Shown: piece by piece, positions 51,787 through 60,061 of the stretch
Position numbering within the stretch: position 1 is the stretch's first letter
Layout of the letters: the number at the start of each line of letters is the position of its first letter
Assembly (NCBI GenBank): GCA_041554195.1
Contig: JBFFMJ010000011.1
Span: 1-64,000, forward strand
Reading direction: 5' to 3'
From: JAPHSX01 sp041554195
GTDB taxonomy: Bacteria > Pseudomonadota > Gammaproteobacteria > Thiohalomonadales > Thiohalomonadaceae
Length of the DNA stretch: 64,000 bases
Position numbers and translations under genes: made by a program
The notes under the pieces: model-generated
The model's database searches: none
What the model saw: only the letters and a program-made list of their open reading frames with translations
What the model was told of the DNA's origin: nothing

Positions 51787-54048
51787 TTATTGTGCAAAGG
51801 CGCGCTGGACGTGGTCGGCGAAGGTGGTGGCCTCGGTGTAGCCGACGATGCGGTAATCGCTCAGCTCCGCTCCGCTGCGGTCATAGAATATGATGCCGGG
51901 TGGGCCGATAAGGCGGAATTGTTTCAGCAGCGCCTGGTCGGCCTCATCGTTGGCGGTCACATCGGCCTGCAGGCTGACAGTGTTCGACAGCGCAGCCAGC
52001 ACCTGCGGATCGGAGAAGACATACTTCTCGAACTCCTTGCAGGAGACACACCAGTCGGCATAGAAGTCGAGCATCACCGTCTTGCCCGCGGCGCTGGCAG
52101 CCTTCACCTCGCGCTCCAGGTCGGCGATGGTCTTTACCTTCTTAAATTGCAGGTGTTGCGGCTGTGCCGCAGCGCCACCGGAAACCGCCAGCCCCCTGAG
52201 TGGCTGCAGCGGGTCGGTGTTGCCACCGGCCAGCCCGACCAGCATCAGGCCACCGTAGATCAGCAACACCAGCCCCAGCCCCTTCCACAGTTTGTACCAG
52301 CCGGAGGCCCCCTCCCTGATTGCATCGATAGCACCCATGTAGACCGCCGAGATGATCGCCAGCAGTGCCCACAGCAGCAGGGTGATGCTGGCGGGGAGGA
52401 TGCGCTCCAGCATCCAGACGGCTACCGCAAGCAGCAGTACACCGAACACTGCCTTGATCGCATCCATCCAGCCGCCGGCACGCGGCAGGAACTTACCCGC
52501 TGAGACGCCGATGGCCAGTAATGGAGCACCCATGCCGAGGGAGAGGGCAAACAGGGCCAGACCGCCGAGTACCGCATCGCCGGTCTGGCCGATGTAGATC
52601 AGCGCTCCCATCAGCGGCGGTGCTACACAGGGGCCGACGATCAGCGCCGAGAGCAGCCCCATAATGGCGACGCCGAACAGGGTGCCACCCTGCTGCTTGT
52701 TACTCACCTCGGTCAGTTTGCTCTGCAGTGCTGACGGGAGTTGCAGCTCATAGAAGCCGAACATGGAGAAGGCGAGGGCCACAAACACGGCGGAGAAGCT
52801 GATGAGGATCCACGGGTTCTGGAAGGCCGCCTGCAGGTTGGCCCCGAATAGCCCGGCGACTACCCCGGCTACGGTATAGGTGAGGGCCATCGCCAGTACG
52901 TAGACCAGCGACAGGGTGAAGGCCTTGCGGGTGGTCAGCCCTTCGCCCTGACCGACGATAATGCTGGAGAGGATCGGGATCATCGGGAAGACGCAGGGGG
53001 TGAAGGCGAGCAACAGACCCATGCCGAAGAACAGGGCGATAGTGGCAAAGGTGTTACCACCGGCCAGCGAGGCGGCGAGGCTATCCTGCTCAGAGAGCGG
53101 CGCACTCGGCTTGCTCGCCGCAATCGGGGTGATAGCGCTGCCAGCAGCACCGGTAGCCATACCCGCTGGTAGCGCGATGGTCACGCTCTTCTTCTGCGGC
53201 GGGTAGCAGATACCGATATCGGCACAGCCCTGATATTTGACTTTAAGTGTTACCTCGGTGGCCTCCAGCTTTTCACGCAGCAGCGGCAGGGTGACATCGA
53301 TGGGGTGGTGGTAGACCTCGATCTTGCCGAAGAACTCATCGTCCTTCTCCTCACCCTGGGGCAATTGTGGCTGACCCAGGGTGACGCCCTCGGCATCCTC
53401 CAGGCTGAAGCTGAACTTATCTTTATATAGGTAGTGGCCGGGGGTGATGTCCCAGCGGGCAACTAGGGTGTTGCCGTCGATGGCGATGGCAGAAAAGGGG
53501 AAGGCCCGTTCCGGTGTCAGAACTTCCCCCTCGTTGCTGTCGCCGAGCCCAAGTCCAAGGCTGTCACTCAGGCCGCCCAGGCTTTGCATCGGTGTGCTGG
53601 TGAGGGCAACCGGCAGGGTAACATCGAAGGTCTGGCGCTGTGGCGGGTAGCAGACGCCAATATCGGCACAGCCCTGAGAGGTGACGGTGACGTTGATGCT
53701 CTCGGGGGCGCTGCCCAGCCACGACACTGGAATGCGCGCCTCTACAGCGTGACGATAGGTCTCGATCTCACCGAAGAACTCATCCTGCTTGACCTTGCCG
53801 GGGGGCAAGGTGGCCTCGCCCAGCGCTGCCCCGGGGGTGTTGCTCTGGAATTTAAACTTGCTGCGATAGAGGTAGTAACCCTCGGCGATATCCCAGCGGG
53901 CGATGAGGCTGGTGTCGCTCTCGGCCTCGACACTGAGGGCAAAGGCCACCTGCGGATCGAGCAGTTCCTCCTCTTCCTGTGCCACGACAAAGGGGCTGGC
54001 GAGCAGTAGCAGGAGGAGGTTAAGTAGTATCAGGGGGAGTTTTTTCAT
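51787..54048 (-). CDS. dsbD: Thiol:disulfide interchange protein DsbD with duplicated N-terminal domain
   Basis: The product is 753 residues, compared with about 565 for E. coli DsbD. A signal peptide (1-23) is followed by two homologous nDsbD domains (about 30-150 and 180-300), each with G-CADIG-CYPPQ and a HYLYKDKF or YYLYRSKF segment. Then come eight membrane helices (about 330-600) with the CxxxxC pairs of the transporter, and a C-terminal thioredoxin domain with YADWCVSCKEFE. It passes electrons from cytosolic thioredoxin to periplasmic partners such as DsbC and cytochrome c maturation. The start overlaps the cutA stop by four bases. Confidence 0.95.
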   Translation of the reverse strand: MKKLPLILLNLLLLLLASPFVVAQEEEELLDPQVAFALSVEAESDTSLIARWDIAEGYYLYRSKFKFQSNTPGAALGEATLPPGKVKQDEFFGEIETYRHAVEARIPVSWLGSAPESINVTVTSQGCADIGVCYPPQRQTFDVTLPVALTSTPMQSLGGLSDSLGLGLGDSNEGEVLTPERAFPFSAIAIDGNTLVARWDITPGHYLYKDKFSFSLEDAEGVTLGQPQLPQGEEKDDEFFGKIEVYHHPIDVTLPLLREKLEATEVTLKVKYQGCADIGICYPPQKKSVTIALPAGMATGAAGSAITPIAASKPSAPLSEQDSLAASLAGGNTFATIALFFGMGLLLAFTPCVFPMIPILSSIIVGQGEGLTTRKAFTLSLVYVLAMALTYTVAGVVAGLFGANLQAAFQNPWILISFSAVFVALAFSMFGFYELQLPSALQSKLTEVSNKQQGGTLFGVAIMGLLSALIVGPCVAPPLMGALIYIGQTGDAVLGGLALFALSLGMGAPLLAIGVSAGKFLPRAGGWMDAIKAVFGVLLLAVAVWMLERILPASITLLLWALLAIISAVYMGAIDAIREGASGWYKLWKGLGLVLLIYGGLMLVGLAGGNTDPLQPLRGLAVSGGAAAQPQHLQFKKVKTIADLEREVKAASAAGKTVMLDFYADWCVSCKEFEKYVFSDPQVLAALSNTVSLQADVTANDEADQALLKQFRLIGPPGIIFYDRSGAELSDYRIVGYTEATTFADHVQRAFAQ

Positions 54049-54368
54049 GTGTTGTTACCCAGTTGTGTGTCGATCCAGTTCAAATACGGGGCCAATCCCT
54101 CCTCGATAGGGACAGCGATCAGTTCAGGGAGTTCGTAACTATGACTTGCTCGCAGCAGCTTCTCAAGCTCGCCGAAGAGATCGGCACGGCTCTTGATCAG
54201 CAGCAGAAACTCCTGCTCGCGCTCCATCTTGCCCCGCCACTCGTAGAGCGAGACCACCCCCGGCACGATGTTGACGCAGGCGGCCAGCCGCGCCGTGAGC
54301 AGTTTTTCTGCCAGCCCTTCGGCCTCGTCCATTGAGGGGCAGGTGGTGATCAGCAGGCGGTAGTTCAT
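54045..54368 (-). CDS. cutA: Divalent-cation tolerance protein CutA
   Basis: ATG 54368 gives 107 residues. The family core is RLAACVNIVPGVVSLYEWRGKMEREQEFLLLIKS and SYELPELIAVPIEEG, a ferredoxin-like trimer fold. The common bacterial dsbD-cutA pairing is present with ATGA overlap. The physiological role is uncertain; copper tolerance was the original claim. A longer open frame to 54404 lacks family similarity. Confidence 0.93.
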   Translation of the reverse strand: MNYRLLITTCPSMDEAEGLAEKLLTARLAACVNIVPGVVSLYEWRGKMEREQEFLLLIKSRADLFGELEKLLRASHSYELPELIAVPIEEGLAPYLNWIDTQLGNNT

Positions 54369-54469
54369 GCTCTCTGCGCTCCGGCTTATCTCAGCTATCG
54401 CCACCGAGCTTACATGGTGGCATGTGGGAGGGGTATACTACCGGCCTTTCAATAACCTTGGCTAGACGC

Positions 54470-54919
54470 GTGTTTCGCATACTGTTCGCACTATTTTTGC
54501 TGATCCCCCTGCTGGAGATCTATCTGTTAATCAAGGTCGGCGGCATCATCGGTGCCTGGCCTACCGTCTTTCTGGTGGTCTTCACCGCCGTGCTGGGGGC
54601 CTTTCTGCTGCGTGTACAGGGGCTGATGACCCTGAATAAGGTACAGCTTGCGCTGGGCCGTGGCGAGGTGCCGACGATGGCGATGCTCGAAGGGGTGGTG
54701 CTGGTGCTCTGCGGGGCGCTGCTGCTGACCCCGGGCTTCTTCACCGACGCCCTGGGCTTTCTTGGTCTGGTGCCGCCGCTACGCCAGGCCTTTATTCGTG
54801 GTGTGCTGGCGCGCGGCATGGTGAGTGCCATGGGCGGGGCCTATAACCGGCGGCATCCGCAGGCCAATGATGGCGGCCAGCAGACCCTTGAGGGCGAGTA
54901 CCGCCGCGAGGATGATTAA
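54470..54919 (+). CDS. fxsA: FxsA-family membrane protein
   Basis: GTG 54470 gives 149 residues starting FRILFALFLLIPLLEIYLLIKVG, the FxsA hallmark. The GALLLTPGFFTDALGFLGLVPPLR segment follows, with two to three membrane helices and a hydrophilic tail. FxsA was found to relieve phage T7 exclusion by the F plasmid. Its position directly before groESL is conserved in many gammaproteobacteria. The start is uncertain (ATG 54422 is in frame and has no better ribosome-binding site). Confidence 0.9.
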   Translation: MFRILFALFLLIPLLEIYLLIKVGGIIGAWPTVFLVVFTAVLGAFLLRVQGLMTLNKVQLALGRGEVPTMAMLEGVVLVLCGALLLTPGFFTDALGFLGLVPPLRQAFIRGVLARGMVSAMGGAYNRRHPQANDGGQQTLEGEYRREDD

Positions 54920-54975
54920 GGCCCTTTCTCCCCGGCCTTAATGAAGAAATCTTCACCTCCTTTGTCGAGTAGCTC

Positions 54976-55003
54976 TTGACTATTCTGCTTTGATACATAT
55001 TAT
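54976..55003 (+). promoter_or_regulatory. sigma70-type promoter of groESL
   Basis: TTGACT (54976-54981) and TATTAT (54998-55003) are separated by 16 bases. The -10 abuts the CIRCE operator, so HrcA binding would block initiation. Confidence 0.65.
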
Positions 55004-55029
55004 TAGCACTCTCGCGAGGGGAGTGCTAA
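55003..55029. promoter_or_regulatory. CIRCE operator (HrcA site)
   Basis: TTAGCACTC-N9-GAGTGCTAA is a perfect match to the CIRCE consensus and lies 89 bases before groES. The heat-shock repressor HrcA binds it. hrcA itself is not in the window. Confidence 0.95.
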
Positions 55030-55117
55030 CAACCCAATCACTCCCCCCGATGACCCGCCGCCATACTGCGACCGGGCGTATCGTTTTAATTTGATGACGT
55101 TTTGTAAGGAGCAATAA

Positions 55118-55408
55118 ATGAACATTCGTCCGCTACATGACCGTGTGCTAGTTCGCCGCGTTGAAGAAGAGACCACCACTGCCGGTGGCATCGTACTGCC
55201 CGGTTCCGCCGCCGAGAAGCCCAACGAGGGCGTGATCCTGGCCGTGGGTAACGGCAGGATCCTGGAGAATGGCGACGTTCGCCCGATGGATGTGAAGGTC
55301 GGCGACAAGATCATGTTCGGCCAGTACGGCGGAACCACCGTGAAGGTCGAAGGCGAAGAGCTGCTGATGATGCGTGAAGAAGACATCATGGGTGTCATCG
55401 AGGCCTAA
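55118..55408 (+). CDS. groS: Co-chaperonin GroES
   Basis: The product is 96 residues. It starts MNIRPLHDRVLVRRVEEETTT and includes GGIVLPGSAAEKPNEG (the mobile loop that docks to GroEL) and the end EEDIMGVIEA. AAGGAG lies eight bases upstream. It caps the GroEL folding chamber. The gene is 49 bases before groL in one CIRCE-controlled operon. Confidence 0.98.
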   Translation: MNIRPLHDRVLVRRVEEETTTAGGIVLPGSAAEKPNEGVILAVGNGRILENGDVRPMDVKVGDKIMFGQYGGTTVKVEGEELLMMREEDIMGVIEA

Positions 55409-55457
55409 GTGGCCCTGCCACCATCAACGAATACAAGATTTCTAGAGGAAGTTTGAA

Positions 55458-57104
55458 ATGAGTGCAAAAGAAGTAAAGTTTTCTGATGACGCCCGCCAGC
55501 TGATGCTCAAGGGTGTGAACACCCTGGCTGACGCGGTGAAGGTTACCCTTGGTCCCAAGGGTCGTAACGTGGTTCTGAACAAGGCCTTCGGTGCCCCCAC
55601 CATCACCAAAGATGGTGTTTCTGTTGCCAAAGAGATCGAGCTTGCCAACAAGTTCGAGAACATGGGCGCACAGATGGTTAAAGAGGTCTCCTCCAATACC
55701 GCTGACATCGCCGGTGACGGTACAACCACCGCGACCGTGCTGGCCCAGGCTATCCTGCGCGAAGGCATGAAGGCGGTTACCGCCGGTATGAACCCGATGG
55801 ATCTGAAGCGTGGTGTTGATAAGGCCACCATCGCCGTGGTTGAGGAGCTGAAGAACCTCTCCAACCCCTGTGAAGATACCAAGGCGATCACCCAGGTTGG
55901 TACCATCTCTGCCAACTCCGATGACCGTATCGGCCAGATCATTGCCGATGCCATGGAGAAGGTAGGGAAAGACGGCGTTATCACCGTGGAAGAGGGTTCT
56001 TCCCTGCAGGACGAGCTGGACGTGGTTGAAGGTATGCAGTTCGACCGTGGCTACCTCTCCCCCTACTTCGTCAACAATCAGGAGAAGATGGTTGCCGAGC
56101 TGGAGAACCCCTATATCCTGATGGTCGACAAGAAGATCTCCAACATTCGCGACCTGCTCCCCGTACTTGAGGCCGTTGCCAAGTCAGGTAAGCCGCTGAT
56201 GATCATCGCCGAGGATGTTGAGGGCGAAGCCCTGGCGACTCTGGTGGTTAACAGCATTCGTGGCATCGTTAAGGTTGCCGCCGTTAAGGCCCCGGGCTTT
56301 GGCGACCGTCGCAAGGCGATGCTGCAGGACATGGCGATCCTCACCGGCGGTCAGGTGATCTCCGAAGAGGTGGGTCTCTCTCTGGAGACAGCCACTATTG
56401 AGATGCTGGGTAGTGCCAAGCGCATTGTGGTCTCTAAAGAGAACACCGTGATCGTTGACGGTGCCGGTGAGCACGCCGATATCGAGGCACGCGTTGCCCA
56501 GGTTCGCGCGCAGATCGCCGAGACCTCTTCTGACTACGACAAAGAGAAGCTGCAGGAACGTGTTGCCAAGCTCTCCGGTGGTGTTGCCGTGATCAAGGTC
56601 GGTGCCGCTACCGAAGTTGAGATGAAAGAGAAGAAGGACCGCATCGATGACGCCCTGCACGCTACCCGTGCCGCGGTTGAAGAGGGTGTGGTTGCCGGTG
56701 GTGGTGTTGCCCTGGTACGCGCGCTGATGTCTATCGGTGAGCTCAAGGGTGCCAACCACGATCAGGATATCGGTATCCAGATCGCCTGCCGTGCGATGGA
56801 AGAGCCGCTGCGTCAGATCGCCACTAACGCCGGTGACGAGGCCTCTGTGGTCGTCAACAACGTCAAGGCCGGTAAAGGTAACTACGGTTACAACGCCGCC
56901 TCTGGCGAGTATGGTGACATGATCGAGATGGGTATCCTTGACCCGACTAAGGTTACCCGTACTGCGCTGCAGAACGCGGCCTCTGTTGCCGGTCTGATGA
57001 TCACCACCGAGGCGATGATTGCCGAGATCCCTGACGAGGGCGGTGCCGCTGGTATGGGCGGTGGCGATATGGGCGGTATGGGCGGCATGGGCGGCATGAT
57101 GTAA
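55458..57104 (+). CDS. groL: Chaperonin GroEL
   Basis: The product is 548 residues, the standard length. It starts SAKEVKFSDDARQLMLKGVN, has the ATP motif GDGTTTATVLAQ with the catalytic Asp, and ends in the typical (GGM)n tail. It folds non-native proteins in the cytosol. A strong terminator follows at 57129. Confidence 0.98.
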   Translation: MSAKEVKFSDDARQLMLKGVNTLADAVKVTLGPKGRNVVLNKAFGAPTITKDGVSVAKEIELANKFENMGAQMVKEVSSNTADIAGDGTTTATVLAQAILREGMKAVTAGMNPMDLKRGVDKATIAVVEELKNLSNPCEDTKAITQVGTISANSDDRIGQIIADAMEKVGKDGVITVEEGSSLQDELDVVEGMQFDRGYLSPYFVNNQEKMVAELENPYILMVDKKISNIRDLLPVLEAVAKSGKPLMIIAEDVEGEALATLVVNSIRGIVKVAAVKAPGFGDRRKAMLQDMAILTGGQVISEEVGLSLETATIEMLGSAKRIVVSKENTVIVDGAGEHADIEARVAQVRAQIAETSSDYDKEKLQERVAKLSGGVAVIKVGAATEVEMKEKKDRIDDALHATRAAVEEGVVAGGGVALVRALMSIGELKGANHDQDIGIQIACRAMEEPLRQIATNAGDEASVVVNNVKAGKGNYGYNAASGEYGDMIEMGILDPTKVTRTALQNAASVAGLMITTEAMIAEIPDEGGAAGMGGGDMGGMGGMGGMM

Positions 57105-57128
57105 GCCCGGCTAACCCGCCAAACCCTT

Positions 57129-57162
57129 AAAAAGGCCCCACCGGCAACGGTGGGGCCTTTTT
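57129..57162 (+). terminator. Intrinsic terminator of groESL
   Basis: AAAAAGGCCCCACCG-GCAA-CGGTGGGGCCTTTTT is a perfect 15-bp stem closed by a GNRA loop. Confidence 0.95.
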
Positions 57163-57180
57163 GTTTGTTAGGATAAAGGC

Positions 57181-57600
57181 ATGCACATTAAATCACTTCT
57201 CTTTCCCTCACAGGCGCGTGATTTTCGTGGGCTGCGCTGGCTCAATATTACCCTGCGTAGTTTGCACCTAGTGGGTATGGCCGGGATGGCAGGGGCTTAT
57301 CTCTTCCAGATATCACAGAGTACCTTGCTTCCGTTCTGGCTGATCACCGTCTATTCTGGTGTGGTGTTGGTGGGGCTGGCGATCTGGAGCAACGGGCGTT
57401 GGCTACTGCAACTGCGTGGGGCGGTGATTCTGGTTAAGCTGCTGTTGCTCTGGTCGTTGCCATGGCTCGATAGGGTGATTGCCGACGGTGCGGCCTGGGG
57501 CTTTATCGTGATTATTCTGCTTTCATCGCTGATCGCCCATGCCCCGGCGAAGGTTCGATATCGTTTTGTGGTTCATTTAAGCGGTGTTGCGGCGCTATAA
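57181..57600 (+). CDS. Small integral membrane protein, unknown family
   Basis: The product is 139 residues. After a short basic N-terminus (QARDFRGLRWLN) come about four membrane helices (about 30-48, 50-67, 76-95 and 104-119). Arg is common at the loop ends, so the loops are probably cytosolic. No catalytic residue is obvious. It begins 19 bases after the groESL terminator. It may be the first gene of the cluster leading to the stator-like pair. Confidence 0.65.
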   Translation: MHIKSLLFPSQARDFRGLRWLNITLRSLHLVGMAGMAGAYLFQISQSTLLPFWLITVYSGVVLVGLAIWSNGRWLLQLRGAVILVKLLLLWSLPWLDRVIADGAAWGFIVIILLSSLIAHAPAKVRYRFVVHLSGVAAL

Positions 57601-57710
57601 TGCGCGCCACATCGGCGAAGAGCGATATTTTGTAACAAAGTCACATCAACATCCCCGGCTGCCGGGGCCACGACGATAGTCTCGCAGAATCCCCTCATGG
57701 AGGAGAGAAG

Positions 57711-58103
57711 ATGAACATTCTCGCAGTAATAGGCGTCTGGTGCCTGTTTGTCTGTGCCGCCTTCGCCTGCTGGCTCTATTGCCGGGGCAGTGTTGAGGCT
57801 CGGCTGGGCGAGCTAATGGCCCACTGGGTGTTTGTATTGGCGAGCAGCATAACGGTATTTTCTCTCGGCTCGATATTTCTGATCGATCACCCGATAGAGG
57901 ACGAAGGCTCGCTGCTGTGGATCGGGGGGCTATGGTTCGGTCTGAGCGTTGGCTTCGAGCTGTTGCTGTGCCGTGTGGTGCTCGGTATGGAGTGGTCGCG
58001 GCTCTTTCGTGATTACAACCTGCGCCGGGGCCGACTCTATCCACTGCTGCTGGTAACCGTTTTTTTTACCCCGCTGACAAGTTACCATCTCTTCTTTAGT
58101 TAA
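57711..58103 (+). CDS. Small four-helix membrane protein, unknown family
   Basis: The product is 130 residues with helices at about 4-24, 35-57, 69-91 and 111-128. ATG 57711 has GGAGGAG upstream. Two acidic residues in the loop HPIEDEGSLLW and a WSRLFRDYNLRRGRLYP cytosolic loop are visible. I recognise no domain. The stop is 27 bases before the ExbB/MotA-like gene, so co-expression is likely. Confidence 0.65.
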   Translation: MNILAVIGVWCLFVCAAFACWLYCRGSVEARLGELMAHWVFVLASSITVFSLGSIFLIDHPIEDEGSLLWIGGLWFGLSVGFELLLCRVVLGMEWSRLFRDYNLRRGRLYPLLLVTVFFTPLTSYHLFFS

Positions 58104-58130
58104 ACCCTCTCTCTTGATACAGGTGCTGTC

Positions 58131-59066
58131 ATGATCGACCTCTCCGTGAACTATAGTCGCCGCGTGTTGCTACGTTTGGTGATTTTACTGCTGCTGGCTG
58201 TGGCACTGATCTTTGTCGGTTTGCGCGAGATCAGCGAGGTCTATTTCAGTAACCAGCTGACCGATACCGGCCTGATTATCAACGGCTTTATCGCCGCCCT
58301 GTTCGTGCTGGGCACGGTGAAGATTGTGCTGGTGCTGATGCGCTATCAGGCTGAGGAGTCGGCACTTAAGCAGGTGGCCGATGCGCTGGAGGAGGGGGAT
58401 TATCAGCCCGAAAGCGAGGTCTCGGCACAGCGTCTTATCGCACAGCGCCTGGCAGCGATCCGCTCGCTCAGCAAGCGCAACGCCCCGGTGGACCACAGTG
58501 CCCTCGCCGCGACGCTGCTGGCGAGCGAAAGCACTCGCATCAGCTTTGCCCGCTTCGTCAATAACACCCTCATTCTGGTCGGTGTCTTCGGCACCATCGT
58601 TTCGCTCTCGATGGCGCTGGTGGGAGCCTCCAACCTGCTGAGCAATGTGGAGAGCATGGCCGGGATGGAGCAGGTGATCCACGGCATGTCGACCGCCCTC
58701 TCCACCACCATGACGGCGATCGTCTGTTACCTCTTCTTCGGTTATTTCTTCATCAAACTCACCGATGCCCAGACCCATTTGCTGAGTGCCATCGAGCAGG
58801 TCACCACCCTGCACCTGCTGCCGCAATACGCCCACTCCAGCGACACCATGCTGCACGAGGTGGCGGGTCTGGTGCGCAGCCTGCAACAGGTGGTCACGCA
58901 GATGCAGCAGGCGCAGGGCGACTATCTTGCCGCCGGTCAGGGCCTGCGTGAGGTGGTCAGTGCCGTTAATCAGCAGGTGACGCCGATGGGGCAAAACATC
59001 GAGATCATCAAGGGCGTGTTGCACGAGGGCTTCCGCCTGCCGCCCAGGGACCGTGAGGAGACTTGA
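58131..59066 (+). CDS. MotA/TolQ/ExbB-like ion-channel subunit
   Basis: The product is 311 residues with helices at about 12-31, 46-69, 143-165 and 186-209 and a cytosolic loop of about 70 residues between helices 2 and 3. Helices 3 and 4 carry the family patterns LILVGVFGTIVSLSMALVGA and GMSTALSTTMTAIVCYLFF, matching (L)G(L)xGTVxG and (G)xxxALxTTxxG of ExbB, TolQ, MotA and ZorA. A C-terminal roughly 100-residue helical, Gln-rich tail follows. It would form the pentameric proton or sodium channel with the next gene product. One base separates its stop from the partner's start. Confidence 0.8.
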   Translation: MIDLSVNYSRRVLLRLVILLLLAVALIFVGLREISEVYFSNQLTDTGLIINGFIAALFVLGTVKIVLVLMRYQAEESALKQVADALEEGDYQPESEVSAQRLIAQRLAAIRSLSKRNAPVDHSALAATLLASESTRISFARFVNNTLILVGVFGTIVSLSMALVGASNLLSNVESMAGMEQVIHGMSTALSTTMTAIVCYLFFGYFFIKLTDAQTHLLSAIEQVTTLHLLPQYAHSSDTMLHEVAGLVRSLQQVVTQMQQAQGDYLAAGQGLREVVSAVNQQVTPMGQNIEIIKGVLHEGFRLPPRDREET

Positions 59067-59067
59067 G

Positions 59068-60000
59068 ATGGGGTCTTTCGTCGACCTGCGCACCAACGGC
59101 AGCAGCGATAGCAGCCACGGCGGATTCTGGCCCTCCTTCACCGACATCATGATGGTGGTGGTGATGATCTTTATGTTCGCCAGCGTGGTGTTGATCCTGC
59201 GCAACTGGGATCTGGTGCAGGAGCTGCGCTCCACCATGGCGGCGGAACAGCTCGCCGCCGAGATGGCGCGTAACGTCACCGAGACCAACGCCACCCTGGA
59301 GGAGCAGCTGGCGCAGGCGCAGTATCAACTCTCCGAGCTGCGGATGAAGAATCTGCAGCTGGGCGAGGAGAATACTCAGCAGCGTGACACGCTGGCGCAG
59401 AAGGATCAGGAGCTGTTGCAGCTGGGCACTCAGCTGCGTGATAGTGAGGGCGCGCTGCAACGCGAGGCACGTCAGCGTACCCAGCTGGCGCAGCAGCTGG
59501 AGAAGAGTCAGGGCGACCTGGCCCTGCTGAATGAGCAGTACGCCCAGCAACAACAGCGCCTTAGCGGTGTCACCACACAATTCTCGGAGCTTGAGCAGAG
59601 CCATCGTCAGCAGTCCGAGCAGCTGAGCCAGCTCCAGCAGGAAAGTTCGACGCAGGGCCAGCAACTCACCGGTCTGCAGCAGGAGTACGACACCCTTAAG
59701 GTGAAGTACGACAAGCTGGTAAAACCGGCACGTACCGCTAAGGGTAAATATGTGGTCGAGGTGCGTTACGAAAAGCGTGACGGCAAGGCGACTATCCGCC
59801 TTAAGGATAAGGGCGACGCGCAGGCCAAAGTGGTCAGCAACAAAGAGATGCACAATAAACTCGCGGTGCTGAAAAAGGCTCACCCCAAGAAACTCTATAT
59901 CAAGATCATCATCCCCGCCGACAGCGGTCTCTCCTATAACGAGGCGTGGCAGTTTATGAAGGGGTTGCTGGAGAAGTATGATTACTACTACCAGTCATAG
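59068..60000 (+). CDS. MotB/ExbD-like stator subunit with long periplasmic coiled coil
   Basis: ATG 59068, with GGAG upstream, gives 310 residues. The single membrane helix (about 27-47) starts GFWPSFTDIMMVVVMIFMF, with Asp26 at the ion-binding position of MotB, ExbD and ZorB. Residues about 50-210 form a Gln/Leu-rich coiled coil. The last 100 residues (KYVVEVRYEKRDGKATIRLKDKG onward) end IKIIIPADSGLSYNEAWQFMKGLLEKY, resembling ExbD/TolR periplasmic domains, not OmpA/MotB peptidoglycan-binding domains. The system is PMF-driven by analogy, but its target is unknown. Confidence 0.75.
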   Translation: MGSFVDLRTNGSSDSSHGGFWPSFTDIMMVVVMIFMFASVVLILRNWDLVQELRSTMAAEQLAAEMARNVTETNATLEEQLAQAQYQLSELRMKNLQLGEENTQQRDTLAQKDQELLQLGTQLRDSEGALQREARQRTQLAQQLEKSQGDLALLNEQYAQQQQRLSGVTTQFSELEQSHRQQSEQLSQLQQESSTQGQQLTGLQQEYDTLKVKYDKLVKPARTAKGKYVVEVRYEKRDGKATIRLKDKGDAQAKVVSNKEMHNKLAVLKKAHPKKLYIKIIIPADSGLSYNEAWQFMKGLLEKYDYYYQS

Positions 60001-60061
60001 TTGGTCGTAGCCACCTCATCCCGCTGGTACAATTGATCTTTTGTCCACGGCGGGGGTGAAG

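Noticed and set aside
58131..60000. Zorya-type (ZorAB) phage-defence stator
   Set aside because: The tail is on the B subunit and periplasmic, no OmpA-like domain is present, and no ZorC, ZorD or ZorE gene follows.
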